Positions 1 through 12,532 of a stretch of 64,000 nt of DNA are shown here, piece by piece (position 1 is the stretch's first letter; every line of letters begins with the position of its first letter). This stretch comes from Oxyruncus cristatus (lineage: Eukaryota > Chordata > Aves > Passeriformes > Cotingidae), in NCBI GenBank assembly GCA_013399855.1, contig VXAY01007414.1:186625-250624 (forward strand), given 5' to 3'. The position numbers were made by a program, and so were the translations under genes. The notes beneath the pieces are model-generated. The model was not told the DNA's origin, did no database searches, and saw only the letters and a list, made by a program, of their open reading frames with translations.

Positions 1-480
1 GAGAAGCTGGCGCTGTACTTGGCCGAGGTGGAGAAGCAGGACAAGTACCTGCGGCAGAAGGGCCGGTTCCGCTTCCACATCATCCCCGACGGGAACTGCC
101 TGTACCGCGCCGTCTGCAAGGCGGTGTACGGGGACCAGCGGCTGCACGGCGAGCTCCGCGAGCAGACCGTGCACTACATCGCCGACCACCTGGACCACTT
201 CAACCCTATCATCGAGGGCGACGTGGGAGAGTTCCTCATCGCCGCCGCCCAGGACGGGGCCTGGGCCGGCTATCCGGAGCTGCTGGCCATGGGGCAGATG
301 CTGAACGTGAACATCCACCTCACCACGGGCGGCCGGCCCGAGAGCCCCACCGTTTCCACCATGGTTCACTACCTGGGGCCCGAGGACCCGACACGGCCCA
401 GTATCTGGCTGAGCTGGCTTAGCAATGGGCACTACGATGCTGTGCTGGACCGCATGTGCCCCAACCCAGAGTACGAGGCG
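1..480. promoter_or_regulatory. CpG-rich block over the OTUD1 coding exon (3' part of a CpG island)
   Basis: The first ~480 bases are visibly GC-rich with many CpG dinucleotides. Composition then falls to the AT-rich background by about base 680. This is expected for a single-exon gene whose CpG island runs from the promoter through the coding region. The island's upstream edge and the promoter lie outside the window. I judged the boundary by eye. Confidence 0.75.
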
Positions 481-585
481 TGGTGCAGACAGACTCAGGT
501 ACAGCGCAGGAGGGATGAAGAGCTGGCCAAGTCCATGGCAGTGTCCTTGTCCAAGATGTATATTGAGCAGAATGCCTGCTCATGA
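1..585 (+). CDS. OTUD1: OTUD1, OTU-domain deubiquitinase, C-terminal part (5' end outside window)
   Basis: OTUD1 is a cysteine deubiquitinase of the OTU family that prefers Lys63-linked ubiquitin chains and acts in innate-immune, p53 and SMAD signalling (family knowledge). The frame is open from base 1 with no start codon, so the window opens inside the coding exon. It contributes 194 residues plus TGA. The OTU catalytic motif DGNCLYRA gives the nucleophile Cys33 (bases 97-99), and NGHYDAV gives His144 (430-432). Their spacing of 111 residues matches human C320/H431. Counting back from the C-terminus puts the first codon here at position 288 of a 481-residue protein, the human length, so no indel is needed. 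Residues 170-189, with DEELAKSMAVSLSK, form the C-terminal ubiquitin-interacting motif, and the protein ends in IEQNACS. TTG at 19 is an internal Leu, not a start. OTUD1 is single-exon in mammals, and no splice site is needed here. Confidence 0.97.
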   Translation, partial: EKLALYLAEVEKQDKYLRQKGRFRFHIIPDGNCLYRAVCKAVYGDQRLHGELREQTVHYIADHLDHFNPIIEGDVGEFLIAAAQDGAWAGYPELLAMGQMLNVNIHLTTGGRPESPTVSTMVHYLGPEDPTRPSIWLSWLSNGHYDAVLDRMCPNPEYEAWCRQTQVQRRRDEELAKSMAVSLSKMYIEQNACS

Positions 586-1040
586 GACCACTTGGGCCAC
601 AGGCTGGGAGCTTTGCTGCGGGGACTGAGACAGAGAGAAGGTGTGCTGGCTGTGATGGTGATGCCTTAATCCTTTATGAAGCAGCAGCAGCACCCCAGAC
701 TGGGAAGGACTGTAGATTGTGGGGGATAAATACAAATGTATTTGTAATATTCTGTTGTAAAAACTTAGCCTCGGGTTATTTGCAAGCAGATTTCTCTGTG
801 TAAGTTTGTGTCTCCGTTCCCCACTGTTAATTTTCTATAAGAATGTATTTTTTGCACACTATTTTTAAACTGTTACCTCCATCTTCTACATCTTACATTA
901 GTATCTGGCTTTCAGCTGTACAGCCAAAAACATTTGTAAACAGTTTTTGTAAATAAGGCTTATGATGTAACAGCTATTTTTGCTGTGTTTTTTACCCATA
1001 AACCTTATATTTTTACCAGATGAAGTTGATGTAAAACTGA

Positions 1041-1051
1041 CCCCCCCCCCC
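1041..1051 (+). repeat. C11 homopolymer in the OTUD1 3' UTR
   Basis: Eleven consecutive C residues follow GTAAAACTGA. Such runs are length-variable and prone to sequencing error. Confidence 0.95.
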
Positions 1052-1788
1052 AATTGATGAAAATATTGTGGGTATTTTCTTGCAAAATTAAAACAATGGC
1101 TTTTGTAAAAGTGCAGCAAAGTAAGAACAGACTGCTTTTAGGAACAGTTGCTTTCTCTGCCTGGAGCACAGAACAGGTCCCTTGAGCCAGTTGGAATGCA
1201 GCTACACGTGAACAGTACAGGGAGCAATTGACTCTTCTGTATTTAATTACTGTTTTGAGTAAACTGGCCTCTTGTTGCCTGGTTGGCTCACCCTCTGCTC
1301 CATTTATATTATTTATCTTTAATAACAGAACATTAACTTGCAATAGAATGTTGTGACTAGATAATAGTCTCCTGCTTTGGCAATAATTGCCTTGGCTGCA
1401 CCTCAGTGTTTGTGTTCTTGTTTCTGGGGTTATGGTGTCTTTTGTATAAGCCCTGCTTCTTTTTTGGCACTGGTATTGCTCCAACAAATCATTATCTGAT
1501 CACAACATTTTATTCACTTGATGTTATTTTCTAATCAAGAAATCAGGAATGGTATTCTATGGTATGGTTTTAAAGGAAAAAAAGTATTTAAATTGAGGTT
1601 TGTATGGTTTGCTGGGTCAAACAACTAAATGTTTCCAATCTGAATTCTGTCTATTCTACTTTCTGATTAACTTGTTAGGTATATTTATTAAGTAACGCAG
1701 TTTGTACTTTTTTATTTTGTAATATATTGTGATTTTGGAATTTATACTGTATTTGTATAATAGGAATATTCACAGCTAAAATGGAATG

Positions 1789-1794
1789 AATAAA
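1789..1794 (+). terminator. OTUD1: Polyadenylation signal AATAAA of OTUD1
   Basis: A canonical AATAAA lies about 1.2 kb after the stop codon. A T-rich/GT downstream element (about 1810-1830) follows, as expected for a cleavage site near 1805-1815. It is the first canonical hexamer that I see after the coding region on this strand. Confidence 0.85.
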
Positions 1795-4700
1795 GAATAT
1801 AATTTTACTTGTGCTCTTTTTTTCTGCTCTCTGCGTTCCTGGTTTGATGAAGAATTGGGGGTGGGTTCCCCTATTAAAAGGTGGGAAGAAGAGGCATAGT
1901 ACTTCACAAGTGGTAAGTGTGGTGTCAGTCAATATGTGAAAGAAGCGCAAGCATTTAAGATCTCTGGCAATAACAAAATAAGTACAGATATTCAATTGTC
2001 TGTAATTTATCTTCTAATGAAAAGCACTCTTGTATCTTACTATGTGTTAGAAGAGTTCTCAAGCATAGTGCCTGAGCTGGTAATAGCAGTGGTTGTTAGC
2101 TGAACCATGCATACTTGGGCTTGGACATGGGTATTTGGGAATCTCCATTCTGCACTAGTCATAAACTTACTTGAGATTTCTCCTGTCACCAGTCATGCCT
2201 TGGCACCCTCTTGTTACTCGAATAGGGGTGACATCACAAGGGAGATCCAGCTTTTTATTTCCCTTACAAGATGGAAATGTCTTGCAAGTTGTTAAACAGT
2301 ACTCTGTGTACGTGTGTGTGCCTACACATGTGCTTACAAATCAATCCCCGATCTTAAAATGCTAGAGGGCCCCATCCTTAAACAACAGGAGGGTACTAGG
2401 TTAAAAACAGGATTAAAAAGTAACTAAATAGCTAAAATGCATCAGTCTTAATTGAGCACAGGTGATAAAAGAGCTGCAGGATTGATTGTGTGTATATTTG
2501 GTAGTCATTTACGTACAAAGTCGTTTTACTACAAAGAGTAGACGTAAATACTGTGTTATTTTCAAAATATTGGTAAGTACTGACTATATTTCCCTCCATT
2601 TCTTCACACATACAGTCGTACTTTAAAGTGTAAACAGTGATGGAAAATAGCCAGTCCTTCTAGTCCACTACTCTTAACTCCTGAATCTTTGGAAAGCTGT
2701 TTTGAGTGAGGGCAAGGCAAAAGTGCAGACATAAATGTGTTCTTGAGGATTAGAGGCGGTTTATGAGGAAAACGGCTACTCAGGTGGCTCGAAGCACAAA
2801 AATACTAATACAGCATTGCTAAATATCGGTGATGTGTTTGACTGATTAAAAACTTACATCCAGACTGCTTAGGATTTGGGTTGGATAATATTAATTCATT
2901 TGAAGTTGTGAGTATCTCAAACTTTAAAAAAACCTCATGTTTATTTTACGTAGTTTAAAATTACCAGCTGTATTGTAAATTGTGATTACAAATTATGTGT
3001 TTTGCTGCACAAACCTTAGAAGGATTGATACTGCATAGTGTTCACTATGTGTGATAAAATTGATACTAAACTAGCACAAATAAAGAAGTAGCATTCAAAA
3101 CAAACAGTGCAGGACCCTGGGATGAGTTCCCACAGGGTTCCTTAGCAATATTGATGCTTCTGGATGAGTCACAGGGGCATGCAGATAACTTTAAGGAATT
3201 CGAAAAAACTGATTTGCTTATTGAACTAGTTTGCAAAGAACTTGAGGGTGTATGCTGAAGCATGTAGCAAGGCAACTTGCATTACATACTGTGTCTAAAA
3301 GGAAATAACAAAAATGGCATTTTAGATGTTTCAGGCACATGGAAAGTTATTTTTTTTTTATAGTTGTGGTGTTTAAAGTTCAGCTGAGGCACTGAGTTCA
3401 GACGCAAGCTAATGGTGTCTTGCTTGAACAGGAGTAGAGGCAGTTTCATGGAGTATTTTATAGAAGCAGTGATTCTAATATGGTCAAAACTTTACAAAAC
3501 TGCTTGTAGCACAGTTGCTTGCCACCAGCAAAAGCAGAGGTAGAGGCAAATTTTCCCTTACTGTCCTCTGTTCAACAATTCCAGTAACAAGGGAAAGACA
3601 AATACTGTCCTTGCTCATAATTTCAGTGCCTGATTATTTCAACCTTGGCTAGTCACTTGCATAACGCAGCTAATCCTCAGACCTGTCTGGGAACTTTGGT
3701 CAACAGACTCTTTATTATTGACAATAAGTGAGAAGAAGAGCTGGATTTTCAATATGCACTTGTGTGGTTCTACAAGTCAGGTAGAATATGCTTTAATTCT
3801 GAACTGGGGAACCTGAGTCTGGGGAAGCACAAGCTTCACGATGCTATCTTTGCTTGTATTTTGTAATGCAACTGTGAATTAGTTGACATGTTGGATGCTT
3901 CATTTCAGGAGTTTCTTAGGTTGCCAAGACTATAACATTCTGTCACTAAATGTACAATGAATATGTTGGAATTTTCATGTGTGTTGAACAGACTCCTACA
4001 TAAAGCAAGGTTTGCAAGAACTGAATTGGTTTACAATGAATGCATCCCAATATAAGGGGTGGTGGGCAAGTGGGAAAGGGAAGATTTATATAAGTACTGT
4101 TGTTTTCCGTCTCAGTCAATAGTTTGCTCTTCATAAGGTTCCATGGATAACATTTTGTGCTTAGTAACTTTCTTAGGACACATAAAAGTTGTCTAATGCC
4201 AGCTACTGGTTTTTATCTGTCCTGTTGTATTTGACTGGTACATTACATGTGTGCAAGATAAATCTGTTACATTAATGTCACTTGTAAATACAGGTGTATT
4301 TCAGTACTGCTTGTCCATATACAAAAACACTTGAATCCAAAGATTTCTTCTGTCTGCTTTTGCTTTTATTATTATGTCCAAATTAGTTGATAGGATATTT
4401 GAGGATAAGATTCTAATTTTGGTTTAGTATTTCTCACTGCGCACATGCATGGCTTTTGAACCCGAGCAGAAAATTATGTCAGCTATCTCACAACAGAGAC
4501 AAGTACCTGGCATTAACAGCTTTTTGTTTATATTTTGCCTATACTCTTTCAAACTTAGTTAACAGTTTATTGGTATAAATTGGTAAGTGTTCCTAGGATG
4601 TTGGTACAAAATGGCATGAAATGAAAAAAATTCCTCAGCTTCAGTGTCAAAAGATTGACCTATTTCTGAGTGGCATCGTCATGTGAAAGCATGCAGCATA

Positions 4701-6746
4701 CAGCGAGATTGTGAGTAACTGTTTGAAAGGACGTCTACTCTGCCAAATGCAATTCTGTAGTCATCAGAACTTTTTAGAAGAAGCAGAAAACTTCAATGTC
4801 TGAACTATTTACTAATATACACTTTGATTTATAACATGTATGTGTGCGTTTTAGTTCAAGAAAAAGTGGCTTTTGTATTTCCTGTTCAGTTTTAATTTGT
4901 AATCTTTTTTATAAGCAAGTTTATAGTATTAATGGATAAAAAGATATAGAATGCAGTAATATATTGTATTTCAGCCATTTTTTTCTGGAGTTAGTATTTA
5001 AAATCTGTTTATACAAGGAAACCCATACGTGGTATTCAGACCGCAAATTGAAGGAACGAAACCACTGTTAAGTTTCAGGTTTCTGTTGCATGAGTGGTTA
5101 TTATTCCATGTCCTCATACATTTGTCCTCATTACTGAGTAAGATCAGGCCTCTCTGGAGAAAAGGTGAGTGTGCAGTTGTAGTAGCATGTTGCACATACA
5201 CATGTAGAACTCTTCTTTCTTGTGTGATCCTAAACATTGGCATTTCCTGCATTTTTAGAGTGTATTTTTAAACTATTATGGTTTCAATCCTTATTTTATT
5301 TCATAGAGTTTTTACTGGAAATTGTAGAAAACAAACTCTTGTGTCCTTCCTATGGGGCATGGTTAATAGTGTTTGAACCTTCAGCAGTGTAGCACACTTA
5401 AAATGTGTAGAGAGTGGGATCTGCAGTGAAGAAGACTATTGTGGGAGGAAAGCTGGAATTGAGATTTGGTTGTGAAGGAGCCCAGGTTGCCATCTATCCT
5501 TTCATCTCCCTTGTTCACCCACATCCCAAGCACAGGGAAATCCCAGCTCGTTGTGATGGGTAGTGGGCCTGTGCCATTGGTCTGGTGACAGGGAGCTTCA
5601 GCCTCACTGTTGTTGTTCATTGGTATCTAGTTATGAAGTTCTTACCCTGCCAAGCTTTTGGGGGCTGCAATTGAAAGAAGGGATGTCTATCTCAGAAGAA
5701 AATGAAAAGGATTTCACAGACAGACATGGCATTTTTCTTGCTTGTGAACTTGTATTGCTGAAGTTTAAAGAGTTAAAGTGTGGTTGAATATTAAAATGGT
5801 TTGCAAAGATCAAGATAATTTTAAAAATCATGTAAAGCACATTAGAAGGTTTTTGAGACTCTAATAATGCTGAAATACTCTTTTTTATTTCCAATTAATC
5901 CATAATTAAATTAACTAAACCATATTATTTTCACAGGTACAAGGATGCAGCATTTTTTCTGCACAAAACTTCTATTTTTGCTGACCACAAAACTTAATTT
6001 TTTGACTATTTAATAAAAAAACATTTCTGAAGAAAATAATGGTTTCAGATCTCTGGGTGGGATTTGGAATTTAGTAAACTCTGTCAATTTAACCCAATAT
6101 TAATAACTGCAATACTTCTTCCCAGTGCTGATGTTGTACTGAAGGTTAGATGTCTGCTTTTAGAAATAACATGATCTTTGGAACTCCAATTGAACTTCTT
6201 TTGATATTTTTTTCAGAGAGAGTCTGTGGTCAAAATGTATTCCTTTCGTAAATAAATAATACAGTATGTTTTATATCTAAATTGCCTGTCTTCCATGGGA
6301 CTTAAAGACTGAGATTTGACTAAGCAATTAAGCAGTTAACTAATGTGTTTATATTATTTGTTTGCTTTCCTACCAAACTTCAGCTCCACTGGATTAGGTT
6401 ACTCACAGGGACTGACCTTGCCTTTTGTGGCTTAAGGTAGGAGAAAAGACAAAATTATTGTCTCATTAATTACGGACACAATTTGTATTACTTCTGCAAA
6501 TCCTACCTGCAATCTTTCAATTTATTTTCGTGTTAATATTTGTTGAGTGTCAATTATTTGCCTGTTTAATTTTAACCTTAGAAAACAGTTATGCTGTAAA
6601 CCAAAACCTAATTAAATAAGACATTTGAATGAGTTTAGGAGTTGACAGCTGTTTTGCTGCTTCTGTATAATTGAGGGAAAGGGGGTGCCCAAAAGTAAGT
6701 GGTTGTGAAAGGACTTGCTTTAATCTGAAAGATGGTTATGTCAGCT

Positions 6747-6778
6747 TATATATTATATTATAGATTATATTATATTAT
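6747..6778. repeat. AT-only low-complexity repeat, period 5
   Basis: A run of TATAT/ATTAT units with a single internal G. It is a simple sequence able to form cruciform or slipped structures. Confidence 0.85.
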
Positions 6779-7183
6779 CAGCATTGTGGCTGCTGATGTA
6801 AAAGCTTTAATGCACTTGCATTTATTATTTCTTAAAGGTATAATGTTACCTCACAATGTTACGTTGCTGCTAAGCTGAGGAAGGAGGCATAAGAGACTAA
6901 TACTGGCAGATTTTTTAAAAAAAAAATGTTCTGCTATTAGGAACCAGGAAGTAATTGCTTTTTTTGTTTATCTCATACCACGTCTAGTATCCAGGGAAGG
7001 AGAACTGTGGCTTTAGGTAAAGAATGTTTGTGCACATGGGCAGCATCCTTCTTGAACTGGTAAGTTGTATACATGTAGAATAAGATCTTTTACTTCAGAT
7101 TTATACCTGTAAAAGTGGTGGATAAGAAAGTTAGCTAAATTATTGCAGGTGTCTGAAAGCTTCATCTCCATTTTATTTTGTTA

Positions 7184-7250
7184 GATTTGTTTTGTTGGGT
7201 TTTTTTGGTTTGCTGTGTTGTTTTTTTTTGTTGTACTGTTTGTTTGTTTA
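7184..7250. repeat. T/G-rich low-complexity tract
   Basis: Runs of T broken by G, including TTTG/TTTTG units. There is no coding content. Confidence 0.8.
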
Positions 7251-10200
7251 TGGATGTCTTGTCAGTTAGGTAGCTGTCCTTTTGGGTATAGTCACAATAA
7301 TTCATGTAAAATATTCACATGAATGTGATTCCTAGTAGATTTCCATTTGCAGCTGCTAATTTACGGCAGTTTCCCTGAAGACTTGAACAACATCTGAAAT
7401 TGCTCAAAATTATATCAAAAAGTGAAAAATTCAGGTACTTGACGGCATTTGTCTAATGAATTTCCTTTCATTGTGTAGCCCTGGCCGGAGACAAACATGT
7501 TGCAAAATGGACAAATAGGACAATACTGGGCTGTGTTAGGTAAAATAAGGAATCTTTTGCAGAGAAATAGTTATTGTGGAAAGCTTCTCCAAATATGGTA
7601 TTGCAAAGGGGGCTGTTGGGATACCTTAGTGCATAGGTTCTTCTCAGAACACTTTATTGTCACACTGAAGTTGTGATGATTTGGAACAAAAAAACCCTAA
7701 AAACCAAACCCAAAAGCAATAAACCCAAACAGGAAAAAATGGCAAAGAAAATTCGAAAAGAATGTAATCTTTTACAACCAAAAAAACCAAGGGAAACTTT
7801 CTGTATAGGCTGTATGTGTGAGGAACTGTGGCATCCATCGTTGCAGAGTGAGGTTATATAACACAAACCTTGGCAGTGGCCTCAGCTCTAACATCTACAG
7901 GAAAACATTCTGCCAACTAGGCTTCTTCCCTGTAAGACCAAATAGGTAACAGTAGATGCTCTACTTCAGTCAAGGGATTGAGTTAATCTCTTCTAAGACT
8001 TTTGGTGCTTCCTCAAGCCTTTGAGCTTTATCTCAGTGCTCTCTGGATTAAGCTGTAGCCAGCCAGCAGCTGTATCAAATCTCTTTCAGTTACTTCATAT
8101 TGATGAAGGAGGTAGACAAGAAGCAGGTACTGTCTCTGTGCAGGGAAACCTGTGCCCCAGCATAGGCCATTGGTGCCTTGTATCAGTCCTGTCTAGTGTG
8201 AAGTGTGGAGAAAAAGAAATTGTGCACCACTGAAACGTGTAATCAGTTCTGTCTCTCTGCTCACTTGAAATCTCTCATACGAAAATCTTCAAATCTGCGC
8301 CAAGTCAGTCATACTTACTTTCTAATTTCTTTTTCTTTTCTTTTCTATGAACTGAAATGTATCACAAGGAGTTTATAGCTAGCCATGGGGGCATTTTGGG
8401 GATCTAAAAATGCTACAGGTATTTGGTCACATGGAGATCTTCAGTGGGATGCAGCATGTTTTCTACCAAATTCAACTCTGGATTCAGGTTTATCTGCTGC
8501 TCAAATATTTATTTCACTCTGTGTACTACCACCATTTTGTATTTAATCAAAATCATAAACTGAGTGTTTATTCCCATAGCATAAGGAGGAAATATTGGGA
8601 ATTGTTTCCAATGACAGTGAATACTATCAAAGCTAGAAAGGAGTGGAGAGTAGTTCCTTATGGTAGGGAATGTTCCATGACTTCTTAAAACCAAGAAAAA
8701 AACGCCCTGAAATTTGGTCTTGATGTGGATGTTGTAACTTCAGTCTTCTTCTTTTTTTATTTTTATTTTTATGAAATGAAGCTATGATATGAGGCCAGAT
8801 CCTGTTCATAGATCTTTTTACATGCACATATCTGTAGGGATTGTGGATTAGAAAAAAAAAGTCATAAAATAAATAGAAGTGTTTATATGCACTCCAGAAC
8901 GGTTAGGAATGGATTTGTATTCTCTCTCTATTAAAACGACTAACACTTGGTAAGAATTATTTCAGACTAAAAGCCTTTTTAGAGAGCCTTATTCTTGTTA
9001 AATACTTCTCATACTGAGTTCATGCTTATGCATTTGCTAAATGTGCTGAAGAGAGAACCAACAAAAATGTGCCAACAAAAGTGGAAGTGATGTGTCTGTC
9101 TCTGAGATGTATCTTATGAGTCCTGACCTTTGGGTTTTGCATCTCACTTATTACTTTTCCTTCGTTTCCTTGGCATAAAAGGTGCTTTTAGTATGTGTTT
9201 GCAAAACATTGCTTTTTCCCAGCCAGAGATTAAATATGAACAGAGATGTTGCCTCTTGGGAGTCAAGTCCAAAATATATTTTAGAAATTTTCATTTGATA
9301 AAATACAATTTATGTGTTTTCAATTTCACAAACTTTATGGTGTAATTCAAGCACACAGCTGTGAAAAGTAAGTTTGTAAAGAGGTATTAATTTCACCATG
9401 ATAGGCTTTTTAAGTAAGTGTTTATGGCTGTGTTAAGTTTGATAAGTGGTAAGGGAATTCTGAATGAGAAATATGTGAATAGGATGTAATAAAAATATGA
9501 CATTTCTTGTTCTTGTGTACTTTATTGTAAATTTCCAGATTTAATTTTTTCAGGGAAAAAAATAATTGAGAATGGAGCTTATTTGAGCTCTTTGCTGCTG
9601 TGCTGCTGGGCAAGGTCATCCCAGCAAAACCCTGAACCTTGTCACCTGCCTGAAAGATCAGCCTTTGCCTCTAGTTATTGCAGATGGGAAATTAAATGCA
9701 CACTCTGTTTACACAGATTCCTTGAAAGAAAATCTTTGAAAGGGAGAATGTAATAGCTACAGCTCAGTGGAAGGTCAGCATCATCACCTGTGCAATGTTT
9801 GAAATGCCGTTTCTGACTTGTCTTCCTTTTATACTGCCCAGTGAGATGAAGAAATAAAATTACTCTGCTAGTCTTTTGGGGTATGTTGCAACTGCAGCAC
9901 ATGGTGCTGTGCAGGGACGCTGTTGAGCTCAGAAGGGGCAGCAGCATCACAGTGATGGCAGCGTGGTGCTTGGTAGGTAGAAGGGAAAAGCTGGTAAAGG
10001 AGGTGAGTAAAATCCTGAGTTGCAGAGTTATTGTACATGCACAGGGTCCAGGGCACTTTGATGATATCAGTTTGACAATGTTCAGTGTCAACACCCGGGA
10101 GCTCAGGTCAGTTTTTAGGGATTTAACTCTATAGAATAGGTTTAAAGGTATAACTTGATGCAGAGCTGCCATGTAACAATCTTGCGATATCTAGCTGTAA

Positions 10201-10831
10201 TAATTATATGAGGAGTATGTGGCCCCAGGAGAGAGTTAAAGTATTATATTACACATGAAATTTCTATATGTAACCAAATTACCATTTAATAGGAAGCCAT
10301 GGTGACTACAAGCAGGAAGATGGTATAGCAGTTCTAATAACATAAGCCACTTCTCAGCAGTTCCAGTGGAGATGAGAAGGAATTACATAACAACAGCTCC
10401 TTTCCAGCCCTGAGCTAGTATGACTTAACCACTTTGCCAGTTCTTGGGACTCAAAGGTGTGAATTGCCACCTCCCACTACACTACATCTGCAGAGTTCAG
10501 AGGGGTGGTTTAAAATGATGAGACGTTCTACAGTCATGTTTCTGTGAAACAAACTTGGTTCTGTTCTGTTTGTTTGTTGCGTTTTTGTTTTTGTTTTGCT
10601 TTTTCTATTTAGGTTGAGGAGGAATTTGATTGTTCCCAAAATCATGTGCAAACTGTAAAGGTCAAAATGCAGCCCCGATGCACATGCAAAAAAGAAATTT
10701 CTCTTTGCTCTGGCTGTTTGGAAAATATGGCTTTCACTCTCCATCATCCCAGGCAGGGCTGTCACTGTCCCACCAGCTTGTATTCCTCTCTCTCTTTGCT
10801 GTGTGACCTTCAACTTTGTTCTTACTGTCCG

Positions 10832-11417
10832 TGCTGGTTTTGGCTGGAGCAGAGTTAATTTTCTTCACAGTGACTAATATGAGGCTGTGTTTTAAATCTG
10901 TGCTGAAAACAATGTTGATAATATAGAGATGTTTGCTATTGTAGAGAAGCTCTTGCACAGCGTCAAGGCCTTTTCTGCTTCTCCTACTGCCACACTGACA
11001 AGGGGGCTGGGGGTGATTGGGAAGTTGGGAGGAGACACAGCCAAGACAGCTGACCCCAACTTACCCAAGGGATATTCCAGACCACATGACATCATGCTCA
11101 GTGTATAAAGTGGGGGGAAGAAGGATGAAGGGGCAGATGTTTGAAGTCACTGAGTTTGACTTCCCAAGTCATTGTTAATGCATGGTGGGGCCTTGCTTTC
11201 CTGGAGATGGCTGAACACCTGCCTGTCCATGGGAAGCAGTGAATTAATTCCTTGTTTTGCTTTGCCCGTGTGTGTGGCTTTTGCTTTTCCTGTAAACTGT
11301 CTTTATCTCAAACCATGAGTTTTCTCAGTTTTCCAATTCTCTCAGACATCCTGCTGGCAGGGGAGTGAGGAAATGGCTGTGTGGTACTTAGTTTTTGGCT
11401 GGGGTTAAACGATGACA
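10832..11417 (+). mobile_element. Solo LTR of an avian endogenous retrovirus (ERVL-like)
   Basis: This ~586-bp segment starts TGCTGGTTTTGGCTGG and ends in ...GATGACA, so it has TG...CA termini. I recognise it as a long terminal repeat very common in neoavian genomes and usually classed with zebra-finch ERVL-type elements (from memory, not searched). Internal landmarks support this: a GATATTCCA...CATGAC block, a TATA box TATAAA at 11104-11109 that would be the U3 promoter, and a conserved CTGTCTTTATCTCA block near 11298-11311 in the R/U5 area. The sequence just before the latter reads TGTAAA where I expect a poly(A) hexamer. No internal retroviral sequence or second LTR lies alongside, so it is a solo LTR from recombination. 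I do not see clean target-site duplications, so the exact edges may be off by a few bases. Confidence 0.85.
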
Positions 11418-12532
11418 CCCTCTCAGCCCATTCTCCATGTCCTTTTGCTAACCTATTGTTCCCTGATACCAATGCCTCTTCCTTCTCCCTTGCAGCATGC
11501 ATCACTCCCACTTTTCACAGCATTTATCCTAGTAATGGTGGATCTAATGCCCCCACGTCCCAGAGTGGCAGCTGTTTTTCAAGAGGATGTAGCAACACTG
11601 CTCATATTAAAAGCAAACCTTGTTTTTACCAGTGATATCCTGGTAGGAACTAGATCCCTTATTAATGATGGGTTTTAGTGGCCATTTGGAAAAAGGCTGT
11701 CTTCCCCCTGTTTTCATGAGCAAGTTAAACATATTCCAAATTTGAATGCAATCACAAACCTTCACAGCACTGCAAATCCCAGTGCTGTTGGCAGAAAGGC
11801 TGTAGTGGAAGGCAGGGAGTGGGCAGAACAGAGGAGCTGCTGTGGCAGGGTTGGTTCTCCACAGGCCTGGCAAAGCTCAGCTTTGTCCTGCTCCGGGGCC
11901 AAGAAGGCTTAGGCAGCAGCAAAAAGGTCTGATGACTTTTTTATTATTCTAAGACTTGCTCTTTCTAAAACTCTATAGTTTTAAATCACTTCAGTTGCAC
12001 AGTCATTGGTAACTGGCAACGAAGGTGATTTTAGCGTTGTATTCTTCTTTGCTGCATTGCCAGAGAGATCAGAGCTGTAGATCCCACAGACAAATCAGCC
12101 CAGCAGCTATCCCGATGGGCCATAGCCTGCAGCTTGGTCTGAAAGGAGGCAAATGAGGCACCCAGGTAAGAAGAGCACTTGGTGAGCTTACTTAGTTATT
12201 GCTCTCTGGAAACATGAGGTCTGACAGGCTGTGATGCTTCTCCACCCTTTGGAAACATGGTGTTTTGTGAGGTATGTATTATTTTATGGTTTTGAAAAGC
12301 TGTGTTATACTGAAAATTCTTCTTCATTTGGATCATTTTGTAGTCTACATGGCACCCACAACTGTCACTCTGACTGGGAACTGTAAGTTGAAATTGCTGC
12401 AATAGCACAGCTTTATCCACAGTTTCATCAGTGGCCCGTGGCTGTGACTGTCATGCAGCTGCTCTTGCTTGATTTATGCATATCAGAAACTACAAGGATC
12501 AACTTTCTCACAGAATTAGCTTGACATGAAGT
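11418..12532. other. Intergenic DNA between the LTR and a CR1 element
   Basis: No gene is recognised. A donor-like CAGGTAAGA occurs near 12169-12177, but nothing pairs with it as an exon. Composition is mixed, with a GC-richer patch at about 11760-11930. Confidence 0.65.

Larger units (their letters stand above)
586..1812 (+). other. OTUD1: OTUD1 3' untranslated region
   Basis: This AT-rich stretch follows the OTUD1 stop codon and runs to the polyadenylation site predicted from AATAAA at 1789-1794. It contains scattered AUUUA-type pentamers (near 1242, 1300-1318 and 1681) and one exact Pumilio-type UGUANAUA match at 948-955. Both motif types can control mRNA stability. An 11-base C run lies at 1041-1051. 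Long open frames on the opposite strand here have no coding signature. The 3' boundary is inferred from the signal and the T/GT-rich sequence just after it. Confidence 0.85.
1830..10831. other. Intergenic AT-rich DNA, no gene recognised
   Basis: About 9 kb downstream of OTUD1 without a recognisable exon, RNA gene or intact mobile element. Open frames are short and are not supported by domain or composition evidence. It holds simple-sequence patches: an AT repeat at 6747-6778, a T/G tract at 7184-7250, an A/C-rich tract near 7684-7735 and a T/G tract near 10560-10605. The stretch 9600-10140 is somewhat GC-richer but matches nothing I know. Confidence 0.7.

Noticed and set aside
1005..1487. 160-codon minus-strand open frame
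   Set aside because: It lies antisense within the OTUD1 3' UTR, with no domain or codon signature. It is a chance frame.
9675..10172. 165-codon minus-strand open frame
   Set aside because: No recognisable family, and low-complexity Ser/Leu/Thr composition. The length is within chance expectation for 64 kb on two strands.
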